Assembly: GCA_012033205.1 (NCBI GenBank)
Contig: JAAUSO010000019.1
Coordinates: 1 to 61,615, forward strand
Length of the DNA stretch: 61,615 nt
Direction of reading: 5' to 3'
Source: Richelia sp. SL_2_1
Lineage (GTDB): Bacteria; Cyanobacteriota; Cyanobacteriia; Cyanobacteriales; Nostocaceae
Part shown: in pieces, positions 1 to 8,251 of the stretch
How positions within the stretch are numbered: the stretch's first letter is position 1
How the letters are laid out: each line of letters opens with the position of its first letter
Position numbers and translations under genes: made by a program
Notes under the pieces: generated by a model
The model's database searches: none
What the model saw: only the letters and a program-made list of their open reading frames with translations
What the model was told of the DNA's origin: nothing

Positions 1-67
1 TCCCCCATCCTCGAAAGTCTCCTCATCCTCTTCCCAAAGGTACTAAGGTAATGGTAATTTTAAATTT

Positions 68-826
68 ATGTATGATACAGATGACGATTACCTACTTGAT
101 GTCGAAGCAGAATTAGAAAGCCCTCTAGATAAGATGGAGCCGCTGAGTGCGGATTCAGAAGCGGTAAAACCGAATCCAGAGGTAATGTTAGCGCTGCTCG
201 AAAATCCCCAGCCACAGCAGAGAATGCTGGCGGCTCGTGCTTTTTGCGATATAGAAGATGTTCGTGCTATTCCTCATTTAATTGGCTTATTAACAGATAC
301 TTGTCCTTTGGTGCGGGTGAGTGCAGCGTATGGTATTGGACGCAATCCCAGCCCGGATGCAGTTGAACCGTTGATTGAGCAATTGAATCATGATTGGAAT
401 GGCTATGTACGAAAAGGTGTCGTTTGGGCATTAGGTAACTGCCGAGATATACGCTGTTTAGCGCCTTTAGCTGATGCTTTAAGAACCGATATTTCCGCTG
501 TGCGATTGTGGGCTGCTAGTTCTTTGGCACAAATGGCAGAAGTCAGTTATCAGGCTGTTGTCGGTGCAATTCCACCTTTAATTGAAGGTTTGGTAAAGGA
601 CTCAATGCCAGCAGTACGGAGTAATTGTGCTTGGGCAATTGGACAATTATGCCGCGAACTACCTTCTAATATTGTTTATGCTACTGCCATCGATGCTTTG
701 ATTCAAGTTTTTGCTGAAGACGAAGATTTAGGAGTGCGTGAAGATACTAAAGCCGCACTGTTAGGAGTCGGAGATCCTCGTGGAATTCAATTAATCGAAA
801 CTCTCGAACAAGAAGGCTGGTTTTAG
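68..826 (+). CDS. HEAT-repeat protein
   Basis: A 252-residue soluble protein. After an acidic N-terminus of about 40 residues it is built of tandem helical HEAT/armadillo units of about 31 residues (for example RAIPHLIGLLTD, AVEPLIEQLNHD, RCLAPLADALRTD, each followed by an VR..AAxALG-type second helix). Such all-helical solenoids mediate protein-protein binding. In cyanobacteria the same fold occurs in phycobilin lyases of the CpcE/PecE type, but I see nothing specific for lyase activity and no phycobilisome gene lies nearby. The ATG at 68 is the natural start. The gene is convergent with the ferredoxin gene that follows. The family call is firm; the function is unknown. Confidence 0.85.
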   Translation: MYDTDDDYLLDVEAELESPLDKMEPLSADSEAVKPNPEVMLALLENPQPQQRMLAARAFCDIEDVRAIPHLIGLLTDTCPLVRVSAAYGIGRNPSPDAVEPLIEQLNHDWNGYVRKGVVWALGNCRDIRCLAPLADALRTDISAVRLWAASSLAQMAEVSYQAVVGAIPPLIEGLVKDSMPAVRSNCAWAIGQLCRELPSNIVYATAIDALIQVFAEDEDLGVREDTKAALLGVGDPRGIQLIETLEQEGWF

Positions 827-914
827 TTTTAATAATTGAGTATGGGGATATAAAACGGTTGAAAAAGATTCAAGATTCAACTTTTCCCTATGATCAAAAA
901 TCTACTAAAATTAG

Positions 915-1247
915 CTAACTCGTCCATACTACTTGAGAACCCTGTCCCCAAAAGCCATCATACTTAGTAACGCGGACATTTCCATTAACTTTAATTTGAC
1001 AAGCTAAACGGCGATTATTATTAGAAGAATGTGGAGGAAGTCCCAACCTTGTCTTTTCTTTCCAATTAGGTTCTGACACTTCCCCTTGCACTGTAACTGC
1101 ACAAGTACCGCAAGTGCCAATACCCCTACAGTTAATCATTTTTGAGTTGCCGTTATAAAGGTCAATATCGTTTTCTAGTAAGACTTGACGTAGATTACTA
1201 CCGGATTCACATTCAAAAGTTTTTCCTTGAGCGGTTATTTTAGGCAT
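915..1247 (-). CDS. 2Fe-2S ferredoxin-type protein
   Basis: A 110-residue protein with a [2Fe-2S] ferredoxin fold. Cluster ligands are visible as C40, C46 and C49 (NCRGIGTCGTC, spacing CX5CX2C) and C83 (RRLACQ). The CX5CX2C spacing is closer to adrenodoxin-type than to photosynthetic plant-type ferredoxin (CX4CX2C). A further Cys lies at position 13. The C-terminus is extended with aromatic residues (YDGFWGQGSQVVW). It probably transfers single electrons in the cytosol or at the thylakoid. The partner is not apparent, since the gene stands alone between a convergent HEAT-repeat gene and a repeat-rich spacer. Confidence 0.88.
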   Translation of the reverse strand: MPKITAQGKTFECESGSNLRQVLLENDIDLYNGNSKMINCRGIGTCGTCAVTVQGEVSEPNWKEKTRLGLPPHSSNNNRRLACQIKVNGNVRVTKYDGFWGQGSQVVWTS

Positions 1248-1324
1248 TATTACTTCCTTTGACTTTAAGTAATAATAAACCTTAATATAGCAATCCTGTT
1301 TGATTTTTAAATAAGTTATAAGGG

Positions 1325-1545
1325 CTAGTAGTCTGTCCCATTAGTTTTGATAGTTTGTAGTAAGGGCTTTAGCCCTTGATTTGAGGGATAAATCCCTCAC
1401 TACGAACCCTTCAGAACTTATGGAACAGATCACTAGTAGTCCATTTCATTAAATTTAAATGTTTGTAGTTGGGCTTTAGCCCTCAATTGGAGCGATAAAT
1501 CGCAACTACAAACCTATCAAAACTAATGAAAAGGACTACTACTAA
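1325..1545. repeat. Two copies of a dispersed palindromic repeat
   Basis: This spacer (1248-1652) contains no gene. It holds two related palindromic units, about 1325-1439 and 1440-1545. Each has arms of the type GTAGTAAGGGCTTTAGCCCTT (partly shown here) facing GGGATAAATCCC and a matching TACGAAC or TACAAAC end. Both are bordered by TAGTAGTCC-like sequence. A half copy of the CCCGACTTCT repeat follows at about 1550. A related unit lies at 15330-15380. They look like miniature mobile palindromes or RNA hairpins. Confidence 0.7.
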
Positions 1546-1611
1546 TAAAAACCCGACTTCTGTGATTGTCGTCGAACTCACGTTAACGGAGGTGTCAATA
1601 TTCCATACATT

Positions 1612-1636
1612 AAAAAGACGTTGCATTGCAACGTCT
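1612..1636 (-). terminator. Rho-independent terminator of the TRAP binding-protein gene
   Basis: On the minus strand a perfect stem, AGACGTTGCA facing TGCAACGTCT, is followed directly by TTTTT. It sits just past the stop codon at 1653. The same hairpin sequence is common as a dispersed repeat in cyanobacteria, so it may be a repeat used as a terminator. Confidence 0.75.
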
Positions 1637-1652
1637 CTACATTATTTATTAC

Positions 1653-2746
1653 CTATTTTTTAGTTACAAAATTAGCAAAACTCAATTCATTCACGCGATT
1701 CCAGTTATAAAGCTTCTCTCTAAAACCTTGCCATTGTTCGTAAACTTTCTTAAAGGTTGGATCTTTACTAGCGCTTTCTGCTAATTCTTCAATACTAGCT
1801 TTTTGTGCTGCTTGTAAGATATCGTCACTGTAGGCAACTAATTTTGTACCGCTCTTAGTTAATTCGGTTAATGCTTGCCCATTCAAAGCTTCATATCTTG
1901 CTAACATATCCATATTCGCTTCATAAGCGGCAGTTTGGAAGATTTGCTTGTATTCCTCTGGTAATTTTTGCCAAGCATTACGATTAACTAATACATCTAA
2001 ACTGGAACCGGGTTCCCACCAACCGGGATAATAATAAAATTGCGCGGCTTTATTTAAACCTAGTTTTTCATCATCGTAAGGGCCAATCCATTCTGCTGCG
2101 TCGATGGCACCCCTTTCCAAGGCTAAATAAATTTCTCCTCCGGGTAATACCTGCACGTTAACACCCAAACGGGACATCACTTTCCCACCCAATCCGGGAA
2201 TCCGCATTTTTAATCCTTTCAAGTCACCAAGGGATTTAATTTCTCGTTTGAACCATCCTCCCATTTGGGTGCCACTATTACCAGCCGGAAAATAAATAAT
2301 ATTAAAATTATCATAAATTTCCTGTATTGCTTTTTGTCCCTCACCGTGGTATAACCAAGCATTTTGTTGCTGTGCAGTTAAACCAAAAGGTACGGAGGTT
2401 GCAAAGGCTAAAGCGGGGTTTTTACCGATGTAAAAATAACTTGCTGTATGTCCGCATTGTACCGAACCTGTTTGTACGGCATCAAGCACTTCCGTGGCAC
2501 CTGCTAATTCTCCAGCGGTAGAAGGAGTAATGATAAAACGTCCGTCAGTCATTTCCTTGACGCGCTTGGCAATTGTCTCCGGACCGCTGTAAATTATTAA
2601 AGACTCAGGCCAGCTAGTTGCCATTCTCCAGCGGACATTAGGTAAACTCTTGCCTACCGCAGGCCCCTGATTACTACTACAGGAAACAATAGTCGCAGCA
2701 GTTGCGGTTGCGATCGCAGTTTTTTGATGATTTCTCGACGTTTCAT
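1653..2746 (-). CDS. TRAP transporter substrate-binding protein (DctP family), frame disrupted in the signal peptide
   Basis: A periplasmic solute-binding protein of the DctP/TAXI-like TRAP family. It shows WRMATSWPESL after the signal region, then GGEIYLALERGAIDAAEW and a C-terminal YEQWQGFREKLYNW. The natural N-terminus is MKRREIIKK at 2746, a twin-arginine start. That frame runs out, while the rest (KTAIATATAATIVSCSS, a lipobox-like end with Cys) is one frame over. The join is a run of six A on the minus strand (plus 2720-2725). One extra A would restore MKRREIIKKTAIATATAATIVSCSS-type continuity. The open frame reaching back to 2789 has no signal-like sequence and is not the real start. 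No TRAP permease genes lie in the window. It could be a sequencing error, a mutation or slippage. Confidence 0.85.
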
Positions 2747-2844
2747 ATGATTTGTTGTAAAAAAAGCATTCCCAAAGTTGCTGTTGCATTTTAAAACAGT
2801 TTTATGGAGAAAATAAGCAATTTTTACACCGATCAAAATAAATG

Positions 2845-3573
2845 TTACAATTTCCGTTTGTTAGCGAAACCAAAACCTAGCAAACTTAGAAAAGCAAATA
2901 TCAAACTTGGTTCGGGAACGGTTTTATTTTCATTTAAGTTAGAAGCAATCGGAAGTTGACGAATTGTAAAGGAATCGTAAAAATTGTTTGCTTCTAAATC
3001 GTCTGGAATATCTAACGAAAATGTGAAATCCACTGATTCACCGGGCGCTACAGTACCCCCAGACCAGTTAATATTAAAGGAACCATCGGGATTAACTTGG
3101 GCGAATTTTGAGGATGTGGGTTGAGCGTTATTAAAAGTGGGAATTGCAAAGCCGGTAGGAACTAAAATTACCGCTGGGGATGCAAAGTTATCTCCACCTA
3201 AACCATTATCTAATGAAAACCCAATTGCAATATTAAAGCCGTTCCAAGTTGCCTGAGTACTATTTACAACTTTTTGACTCAGTAAATATTCGGTGGTTCC
3301 TTTAGAAGGTTCAACGAATAATGTGGTGTCGATGGGAGCAATTTCGAGGAAGGTTGTGGGTGTACAGGATAAACCGGGAAAGTTGTTGATTTGATTGCCA
3401 GTATTATTAGGAAATGGGGTATCTACGGAAGTTTGCACCTGTGGACAAAAGACATCCCCTTGACCTGTGCCTGAAGGTGGGCTGATACTAGTAATGATTC
3501 TGGCTTGTACTGTGGTGTTAAGGGCTAGGGAGATGGTTAGGGTTGTGGCTAGAGTGGTTATTATTTTGTTCAT
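2845..3573 (-). CDS. PEP-CTERM sorting-signal protein
   Basis: A 242-residue exported protein. It has an N-terminal signal peptide (MNKIITTLATTLTISLAL, cleavage near VQA-R) and a C-terminal PEP-CTERM anchor: VPEPS, then a hydrophobic helix FAFLSLLGFGFA, then basic KRKL. PEP-CTERM proteins are processed by exosortase and often end up in surface or extracellular matrix material. The middle is Asn-, Thr- and Gly-rich with short beta-type stretches and no enzyme motif. No exosortase gene lies in the window. The role is unknown, but the sorting class is clear. Confidence 0.85.
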   Translation of the reverse strand: MNKIITTLATTLTISLALNTTVQARIITSISPPSGTGQGDVFCPQVQTSVDTPFPNNTGNQINNFPGLSCTPTTFLEIAPIDTTLFVEPSKGTTEYLLSQKVVNSTQATWNGFNIAIGFSLDNGLGGDNFASPAVILVPTGFAIPTFNNAQPTSSKFAQVNPDGSFNINWSGGTVAPGESVDFTFSLDIPDDLEANNFYDSFTIRQLPIASNLNENKTVPEPSLIFAFLSLLGFGFANKRKL

Positions 3574-3670
3574 TAAATTAGGAAGTTTGTGTTTAAAGTG
3601 GGTTTGATTTTCATGGTATTCGCTGGGGTTAGAAATTACTAGTGGTTTTGCTGAGATATTTTTGATTTAT

Positions 3671-3717
3671 TTAACCGCAGAGTACGCAGAGTACGCTGAG
3701 GAAGAAAGAAGAGAGAG
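3671..3717. repeat. Dispersed AACCGCAGAG... repeat
   Basis: The sequence begins AACCGCAGAGTACGCAGAG and ends in a purine-rich GAAAGAAGAGAGAG tail, directly in front of an in-frame ATG at 3718. A similar unit is inserted in the siroheme chelatase gene near 23.63-23.73 kb. It therefore belongs to an interspersed repeat and argues against 3718 being the true start of the cupin gene. Confidence 0.65.
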
Positions 3718-3819
3718 ATGATACAAGAAGCACTTACTCAGGAAAGAGTTAGTACCACCGGAGTTAGTAATTTATATCTCTCCAATTACCTATTACCAAT
3801 TACCCATTCCCAAATAAAT

Positions 3820-4284
3820 ATGATTATTAATCCTGAAGATGTACCAATTCAACAAAGTACAAATTACCCAGATGAATTCAAGTCCATAGTAGCGGGAAGA
3901 TTTCGTCAGCGGTTAGGAAATTTTGCCGGACTAAATAATTTTGGCGTAAATCTAGTCAAGTTATCTCCTGGAAGCGCTTCAGCATTAAGACATTGGCATT
4001 CACATCAAGATGAATTTATTTATATTTTAGAAGGTGAATTGACATTAATTACTGATGCGGCAGAAGAAATTTTAACACCGGGAATGGCTGCTGGATTTCC
4101 TGCGAATGCAGCTAATGGACATCATTTAGTTAACCGTTCTAATCAAGTAGGTGTTTATTTAGAAGTGGGAGATAGAACTCCGAATGATACTGTAAATTAT
4201 CCTGATAATGATTTAATTGCTAAACCATCTGATGATGATAAATCGGTAATTTTTACTCGTAAAGATGATACTAGTTACAAGTAA
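3820..4284 (+). CDS. Cupin-domain protein
   Basis: A 154-residue protein from the ATG at 3820. The cupin motif 1 is visible as RHWHSHQDEFIYILEGELTL (G-X5-H-X-H-X3,4-E-X6-G pattern), and motif 2 lies in GMAAGFPANAANGHHLVN. The two His, one Glu and a later His form a typical metal site. The frame stays open back to 3718, but that stretch is made of dispersed repeats (AATTACCTATTACC-type and the purine-rich unit), so 3820 is preferred. The domain fits a small metal-binding sugar- or organic-acid-related enzyme or sensor. The substrate is unknown. Confidence 0.85.
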   Translation: MIINPEDVPIQQSTNYPDEFKSIVAGRFRQRLGNFAGLNNFGVNLVKLSPGSASALRHWHSHQDEFIYILEGELTLITDAAEEILTPGMAAGFPANAANGHHLVNRSNQVGVYLEVGDRTPNDTVNYPDNDLIAKPSDDDKSVIFTRKDDTSYK

Positions 4285-4325
4285 TTATAATTTGGTTAAA
4301 TTTGGAAAAAATAGTTGTATTGACT

Positions 4326-5108
4326 TTAATTATCTTGTTCTGATTCACTCTGGTTATTTACTGATAAATCGGTTGATTTATGTTTGTTAGGAGAAAATAT
4401 AAGCTCTTTTTCTTTATAACGTTGTCTCAAGTATTTTGATGCTATTTTCCATACAATAATACCAACAAGTATGCTTATGGAAAACGAAAACAGAAAATGA
4501 GGTAAGTGGAAGTTGATTTTTCCAATAACAGGTAATTGAGTTGATGTATTATTGTCTGTTACAGATCCAGCTTCATAACTGGATGCAAAATTTCCCGCAC
4601 CAGCAATAGCAATACCTAAACTTGTAATTGTAGTTTGTAATTGCCGTTCTCTATTTGCTTGCTCAATTGCGATTTGCCCTCGGAGTGCGTCAACTACGTT
4701 ATCAACTAAATCGATACCATGTTGAAAATAGGCTAATTCCGATGTAAGTTGGTCTTTAAAAGAACGACAAGTCCTTTCTCCAAAAAAGCTTAAAAACCCC
4801 ACACTTTCATTAGGAGAAAAGCTTTTTATCTCTCGTATTTTATCATTATAATTTCGAGTATTATCAACTATTGCATTTTGATACTCTTCTATATCTCTCA
4901 AAATATTTGCATATCTTACGGACATTTGAGTCAATTCGATTATATCTTGAGATATTTTTATGAGATTAAAATTGTTTTCTCCTGTTTTTAAAGATGAACT
5001 TGTAATCATTCCTTCTAGCTTATTTTCTATTTCTCTATTTTTATCCTTTGCGTCCTTTGAATGTGTTCTTGTTTCTTTATAGGCTTGAACAACTTTAGTT
5101 CTAAACAA
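4326..5108 (-). CDS. C-terminal part of a split membrane protein of unknown function
   Basis: About 260 residues, largely helical and charged. There is coiled-coil-like sequence (KDKNREIENKLEG; RDIEEYQNAIVDN), a hydrophobic Gly/Ala stretch (TSLGIAIAGAGNF), one clear transmembrane helix near the end (FSISILVGIIVWKIA) and a basic tail. The only formal start is TTG at 5106-5108, with no ribosome-binding site. The reading frame continues upstream as coding-like sequence (KFYSKLLDLFLFRTK) to a TGA at 5154, overlapping the end of the preceding gene. With one extra A in the A6 run at 5149-5154 the two frames fuse into one protein of about 530 residues. I regard it as the C-terminal half of that protein. 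The function is not recognised. Confidence 0.65.
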   Translation of the reverse strand: MFRTKVVQAYKETRTHSKDAKDKNREIENKLEGMITSSSLKTGENNFNLIKISQDIIELTQMSVRYANILRDIEEYQNAIVDNTRNYNDKIREIKSFSPNESVGFLSFFGERTCRSFKDQLTSELAYFQHGIDLVDNVVDALRGQIAIEQANRERQLQTTITSLGIAIAGAGNFASSYEAGSVTDNNTSTQLPVIGKINFHLPHFLFSFSISILVGIIVWKIASKYLRQRYKEKELIFSPNKHKSTDLSVNNQSESEQDN

Positions 5109-5140
5109 AAATAAATCTAATAGCTTGCTATAAAATTTTT

Positions 5141-5902
5141 CTACAATATTTTTTCATCTTTATCTTCGATTAACCAAACGAAAACATGAATATAACTGTC
5201 TAATTGTCTAAAAATACCATATTCAAAAACTGGTCTACCGAATAATTTACCGGCTCTATTAAAAGCAGGTTTTCTCAAATTTTTATTTTCTATAAATAAA
5301 GCATCTAAGTATTCATCAGCAATATGATTTTTTAACCACTCTAAAGATTTTTTTAGGTCTTTTCCTGTTAATTTCGCTGTAATTAATATTGTCTGACCCA
5401 AAAATGGACTATTGTTTTCTTGGGATAAAAATAAACAGTTATGGGGATTTAAATTATATTGTTTTATTTCTTGAATAGTAAATTTTTTATTCTCTAATTC
5501 CCGTTTTGGATAAAAACTTAAACCCAATGCATAACTTTCATAAAGCCTTAATGGGTAAATTTCAGCTAGAATATCATTTTCCTCTTTAATTGAAATTGGA
5601 AAATAATTTTCAATATCATAACTATCTATTTTTTTATCTATTGGAATATCAATAAATTCTGGTTTGTCTTGCTCGGATAATTTCTGATTAATTAAAAGTT
5701 CTCCTGATACTTCCTTATTTTCTTCCTGCAAAAAAGCTTTAAGATTCAACTCGTATGATAATTTTGTTCTAACCATGGAATTACACTTTTCCCATAGCCA
5801 ATCAGGATTTATATTTTTTTCATCTGCTAATAAATCTTCTAATTTAGGAGCGCGAGAATAGGCAAACAGGTGAATTGTTGGCAAATAAATTTTACAACCC
5901 AT
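5141..5902 (-). CDS. N-terminal part of the split protein (unknown function)
   Basis: About 253 residues from ATG 5902 (MGCKIYLPTIHLFAY). An earlier ATG at 5929 adds nine hydrophobic residues and is less likely. The sequence is soluble, rich in Lys, Glu and Tyr, with no catalytic motif that I recognise. It ends HVFVWLIEDKDEKIL and then stops. Reading one base further would continue DEKNIVEKFYSKLLDLF into the downstream frame. It is probably co-transcribed with, or the same gene as, the following open frame. The unusual N-terminal hydrophobic IYLPTIHLFAY suggests a membrane-near or strand-forming segment. Confidence 0.65.
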   Translation of the reverse strand: MGCKIYLPTIHLFAYSRAPKLEDLLADEKNINPDWLWEKCNSMVRTKLSYELNLKAFLQEENKEVSGELLINQKLSEQDKPEFIDIPIDKKIDSYDIENYFPISIKEENDILAEIYPLRLYESYALGLSFYPKRELENKKFTIQEIKQYNLNPHNCLFLSQENNSPFLGQTILITAKLTGKDLKKSLEWLKNHIADEYLDALFIENKNLRKPAFNRAGKLFGRPVFEYGIFRQLDSYIHVFVWLIEDKDEKIL

Positions 5903-6149
5903 TTTTAAAATTAAGTGATAGAAGTACAAAGCATCAGATACAATCCTTAACTGAGTTATTTACAGCTTCAGATAGTATCGGAATCAACTTATTATTACTT
6001 AATTAGCAATAAGTTATTTGTATATAATTATACGTATACACTAATCGTATAAATATCTTTATAATTCTCTTACTCTGAATAAAATAAATCCTTAACCTTC
6101 TACAATATTAGAAGTACGTATATACAAAACTAATTACCGCTGATGACTT

Positions 6150-6260
6150 ATCCTCCCGCACCTTGGACGGTGAAAGTCCACCTAAAGCTGAACTATTGAT
6201 ATATAACCCGTGAAGACGGGTGCCGATTTGTGTAGGAACGACTTATAGTCGCCAGATATG
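6150..6260 (+). ncRNA. Possible structured RNA, family not identified
   Basis: Within the 5930-6376 spacer, a stretch less AT-rich than its surroundings holds three hairpins in a row: GGAC(ggtgaaa)GTCC at 6165-6179, CCCGT(gaag)ACGGG at 6207-6220 and CGACT(tat)AGTCG at 6239-6251. It lies about 120 bases before the methyltransferase-like gene at 6377. It could be a riboswitch-like leader, a piece of a group II intron (the GGTGAAAGTC loop resembles domain V), or a small RNA. I could not match it to a known family, and the strand is a guess. Confidence 0.4.
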
Positions 6261-6376
6261 GATAAAATTTTACTTTCCATTTCTTGATTACATCTAACTA
6301 TTTTCTTACGTTTAAATTCGGATTAATATATATATCTAGCTTGTATTCTTTATCGGAAATTTACACCAAACAAATC

Positions 6377-7027
6377 ATGAAAGTCAAATATCCAATCAAC
6401 TTACATAAATGTTCGACATTTATATTTGTTTTAGCATTAATGATAATCTATCAAAACTTTACTATCGGTGCTTGGGTTTATTTAGCACTTCACGGAACTT
6501 ATGGAATATTATGGTTGTTGAAAGACCGAATTTATCCAGATAAACAATGGGAACAAGAAGTTTCACCACTTGCAGGAATTTTTACTTTTATGCTAGTTAA
6601 TTTATATTGGGTAGCACCATTTATTTTAATTAGTAGTGGTTCGATTCCTCCTTCACCTTTAATCGCGGCGGCAATTTCAATTAATATATTAGGAATATTT
6701 CTGCACTACAGTAGCGATGCTCAGAAATATTACACTCTCAAATACAAATCTGGATTGATAACCGAAGGTTTTTTTGCTCGCTGTCGGAATACTAATTATT
6801 TAGGAGAAATTTGTATCTATTTTGGTTTTGCTTTATTAGTTCAACATTGGCTACCATTTGCAATTTTAGGATTATTTGCAGCGATTATTTTCGTTCCGAA
6901 TATGCTTAAAAAAGATAAGTCTTTATCTCGCTATCCTGAGTTTACAGAATATAAAGAAAATTCTGGATTATTATTACCTAAACTTTGGGTAAATCCTTCT
7001 CAAAGTGATACTACACAAGTTGGGTGA
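6377..7027 (+). CDS. Isoprenylcysteine methyltransferase-like / DUF1295 membrane protein
   Basis: About 216 residues from ATG 6377 (MKVKYPINLHK). An upstream ATG at 6284 would add 31 residues without a better signal. There are several transmembrane helices (TFIFVLALMIIY, GIFTFMLVNLYWVAPFILI, PLIAAAISINILGIFL, LPFAILGLFAAIIFVP). The conserved C-terminal signature is present: GLITEGFFARCRNTNYLGE, corresponding to the RHPNYxGE motif of ICMT and steroid-reductase-like proteins, then LSRYPEFTEYKENSGLLLP. The family carries S-adenosylmethionine-dependent methyltransferases and NADPH reductases of the membrane. The substrate is unknown. Confidence 0.8.
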   Translation: MKVKYPINLHKCSTFIFVLALMIIYQNFTIGAWVYLALHGTYGILWLLKDRIYPDKQWEQEVSPLAGIFTFMLVNLYWVAPFILISSGSIPPSPLIAAAISINILGIFLHYSSDAQKYYTLKYKSGLITEGFFARCRNTNYLGEICIYFGFALLVQHWLPFAILGLFAAIIFVPNMLKKDKSLSRYPEFTEYKENSGLLLPKLWVNPSQSDTTQVG

Positions 7028-7095
7028 AGAAGTCGGGTTTTTAGAATAAGTATCTTTATGATTAGAGAAATTTGATAAAAACCCGATTTTTAACC
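7026..7095. repeat. AGAAGTCGGGTTTTT inverted repeat / terminator
   Basis: The arms GAAGTCGGGTTTTTA and TAAAAACCCGATTTTT enclose about 40 bases just after the stop at 7027. It is one copy of a family seen at least eight times in the window. Its place right behind a gene means it can act as a terminator. Confidence 0.7.
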
Positions 7096-7121
7096 ATATT
7101 AGTAATACTTGAAAATCTGTT

Positions 7122-7808
7122 ATGAATATAAAAAACAGTTTAAATATTCACGTTTCAGAAACTATAATTCAACGCTTACGACAAACTAAAGAAACTGTAT
7201 TTACCGATGATTGGAAACAAACAGCAATTCAAGGTAGTCATAATGCTATGAATACAGTTACTGATACAGTACAACAAGCTAAAAGTTATTTACAAAAAAA
7301 TTTACAACCTTTATCAGTACAAACTGTTGTGACTTCTTCAGTAGCAGATTGGTTTGAACAACATCCAGCATTTTTAAAAGTTATTACATTATTCAATTGG
7401 TCAATAAATCACCCTATTATTAGTTTAATTATTATTTTATTTAGCTTAGCTATTTTCTGGAATTTAATCAAAGTTATAGGTCGTTTGATTGAATCGATTA
7501 GCTTATCAATATTGCAAATACCTTTAAAATTATTTCAAGCTTTAATTAAATATAGTTGGTTATGGTTAAGTAAATTATTTAGTAATTTTGCAACTAATCA
7601 ATTTACAGATACAAAAACATTAACTAACACTTTAGAATATAAATTACAAGATAATACTACTTATAAAATAGTTTCTTCTCATTATAAACAACAAAGATTA
7701 AACGATATTTCCGCACGATTAGAAGAAATTCACAAAGAACAACAAGAACTTTTACAAGAAGCAGCACATATTTTAGATTCGGAAAGAATAAATAATTCGG
7801 TTAATTAA
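7122..7808 (+). CDS. Single-pass membrane protein of unknown function
   Basis: A 228-residue protein. The N-terminal half is amphipathic (QRLRQTKETVFTDDWKQTAI; NTVTDTVQQAKSYLQ). A hydrophobic segment at about residues 96-112 (PIISLIIILFSLAIFWNLI) is followed by a second amphipathic-hydrophobic stretch, and the C-terminus is charged and coiled-coil-like (LNDISARLEEIHKEQQELLQEAAHIL). I recognise no family. It sits alone behind the methyltransferase-like gene, separated by a hairpin repeat, so it is probably transcribed from its own promoter. Confidence 0.7.
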   Translation: MNIKNSLNIHVSETIIQRLRQTKETVFTDDWKQTAIQGSHNAMNTVTDTVQQAKSYLQKNLQPLSVQTVVTSSVADWFEQHPAFLKVITLFNWSINHPIISLIIILFSLAIFWNLIKVIGRLIESISLSILQIPLKLFQALIKYSWLWLSKLFSNFATNQFTDTKTLTNTLEYKLQDNTTYKIVSSHYKQQRLNDISARLEEIHKEQQELLQEAAHILDSERINNSVN

Positions 7809-7968
7809 CTATTTTTATAAAGACTCAATTTAAACTCGCGATAGACGCATCAAAGATGAATTCAAAAAACATGAAATCTAGAGAATCAGTAAATATTCAA
7901 AGAAGCCTTGGTTACTTCCACCAAGACTTCAAATAAATTGATTAAATTAAATATATAAACCCAAATCA

Positions 7969-8208
7969 TTAGCCAAAATTTTTGAACAAACTTACCCAAA
8001 GAATTCCAGTTACTCCTATACCAATTAAAAGATTGGTCAAAAATTTACCCAATTCAGTTTGCTCTCCCAATAGCTTATCATCTTTACCCGCTGTCAAAAA
8101 TAAAGACCAAGCTTGATTTACATTAATCGCTGCAAAATTGTTAAAATCTGGTCGAAAAACAACCGAACCAAGTAAATCTTTTCTAGGAAAATCAAAATCA
8201 GTTTTCAT
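7969..8208 (-). CDS. Small membrane protein downstream of hli
   Basis: A 79-residue protein with one transmembrane helix near the C-terminus (FLTNLLIGIGVTGILWVSLF) and a polar N-terminus (FDFPRKDLLGSVVFRPDFNNFAAINVNQAW). It lacks the ExxNGRxAM chlorophyll-binding signature. It starts 43 bases after the high-light-inducible gene on the same strand, so the two probably form an operon. That suggests a role in thylakoid membranes under light stress. This role is inferred from context only. Confidence 0.7.
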   Translation of the reverse strand: MKTDFDFPRKDLLGSVVFRPDFNNFAAINVNQAWSLFLTAGKDDKLLGEQTELGKFLTNLLIGIGVTGILWVSLFKNFG

Positions 8209-8251
8209 CGTTAGTTATCCTCTATTTTTATCTATTTATTAACTACAATTA

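Noticed and set aside
2327-2521. Plus-strand 64-codon frame inside the TRAP binding-protein gene
   Set aside because: It is antisense to a well-supported gene, has no domain, and its composition is that of an out-of-frame reading.
6150-6260. Identification of the hairpin region as a cobalamin riboswitch
   Set aside because: GGTGAAAGTCC resembles part of the B12 element, but the other conserved boxes are missing, so I left it unnamed.
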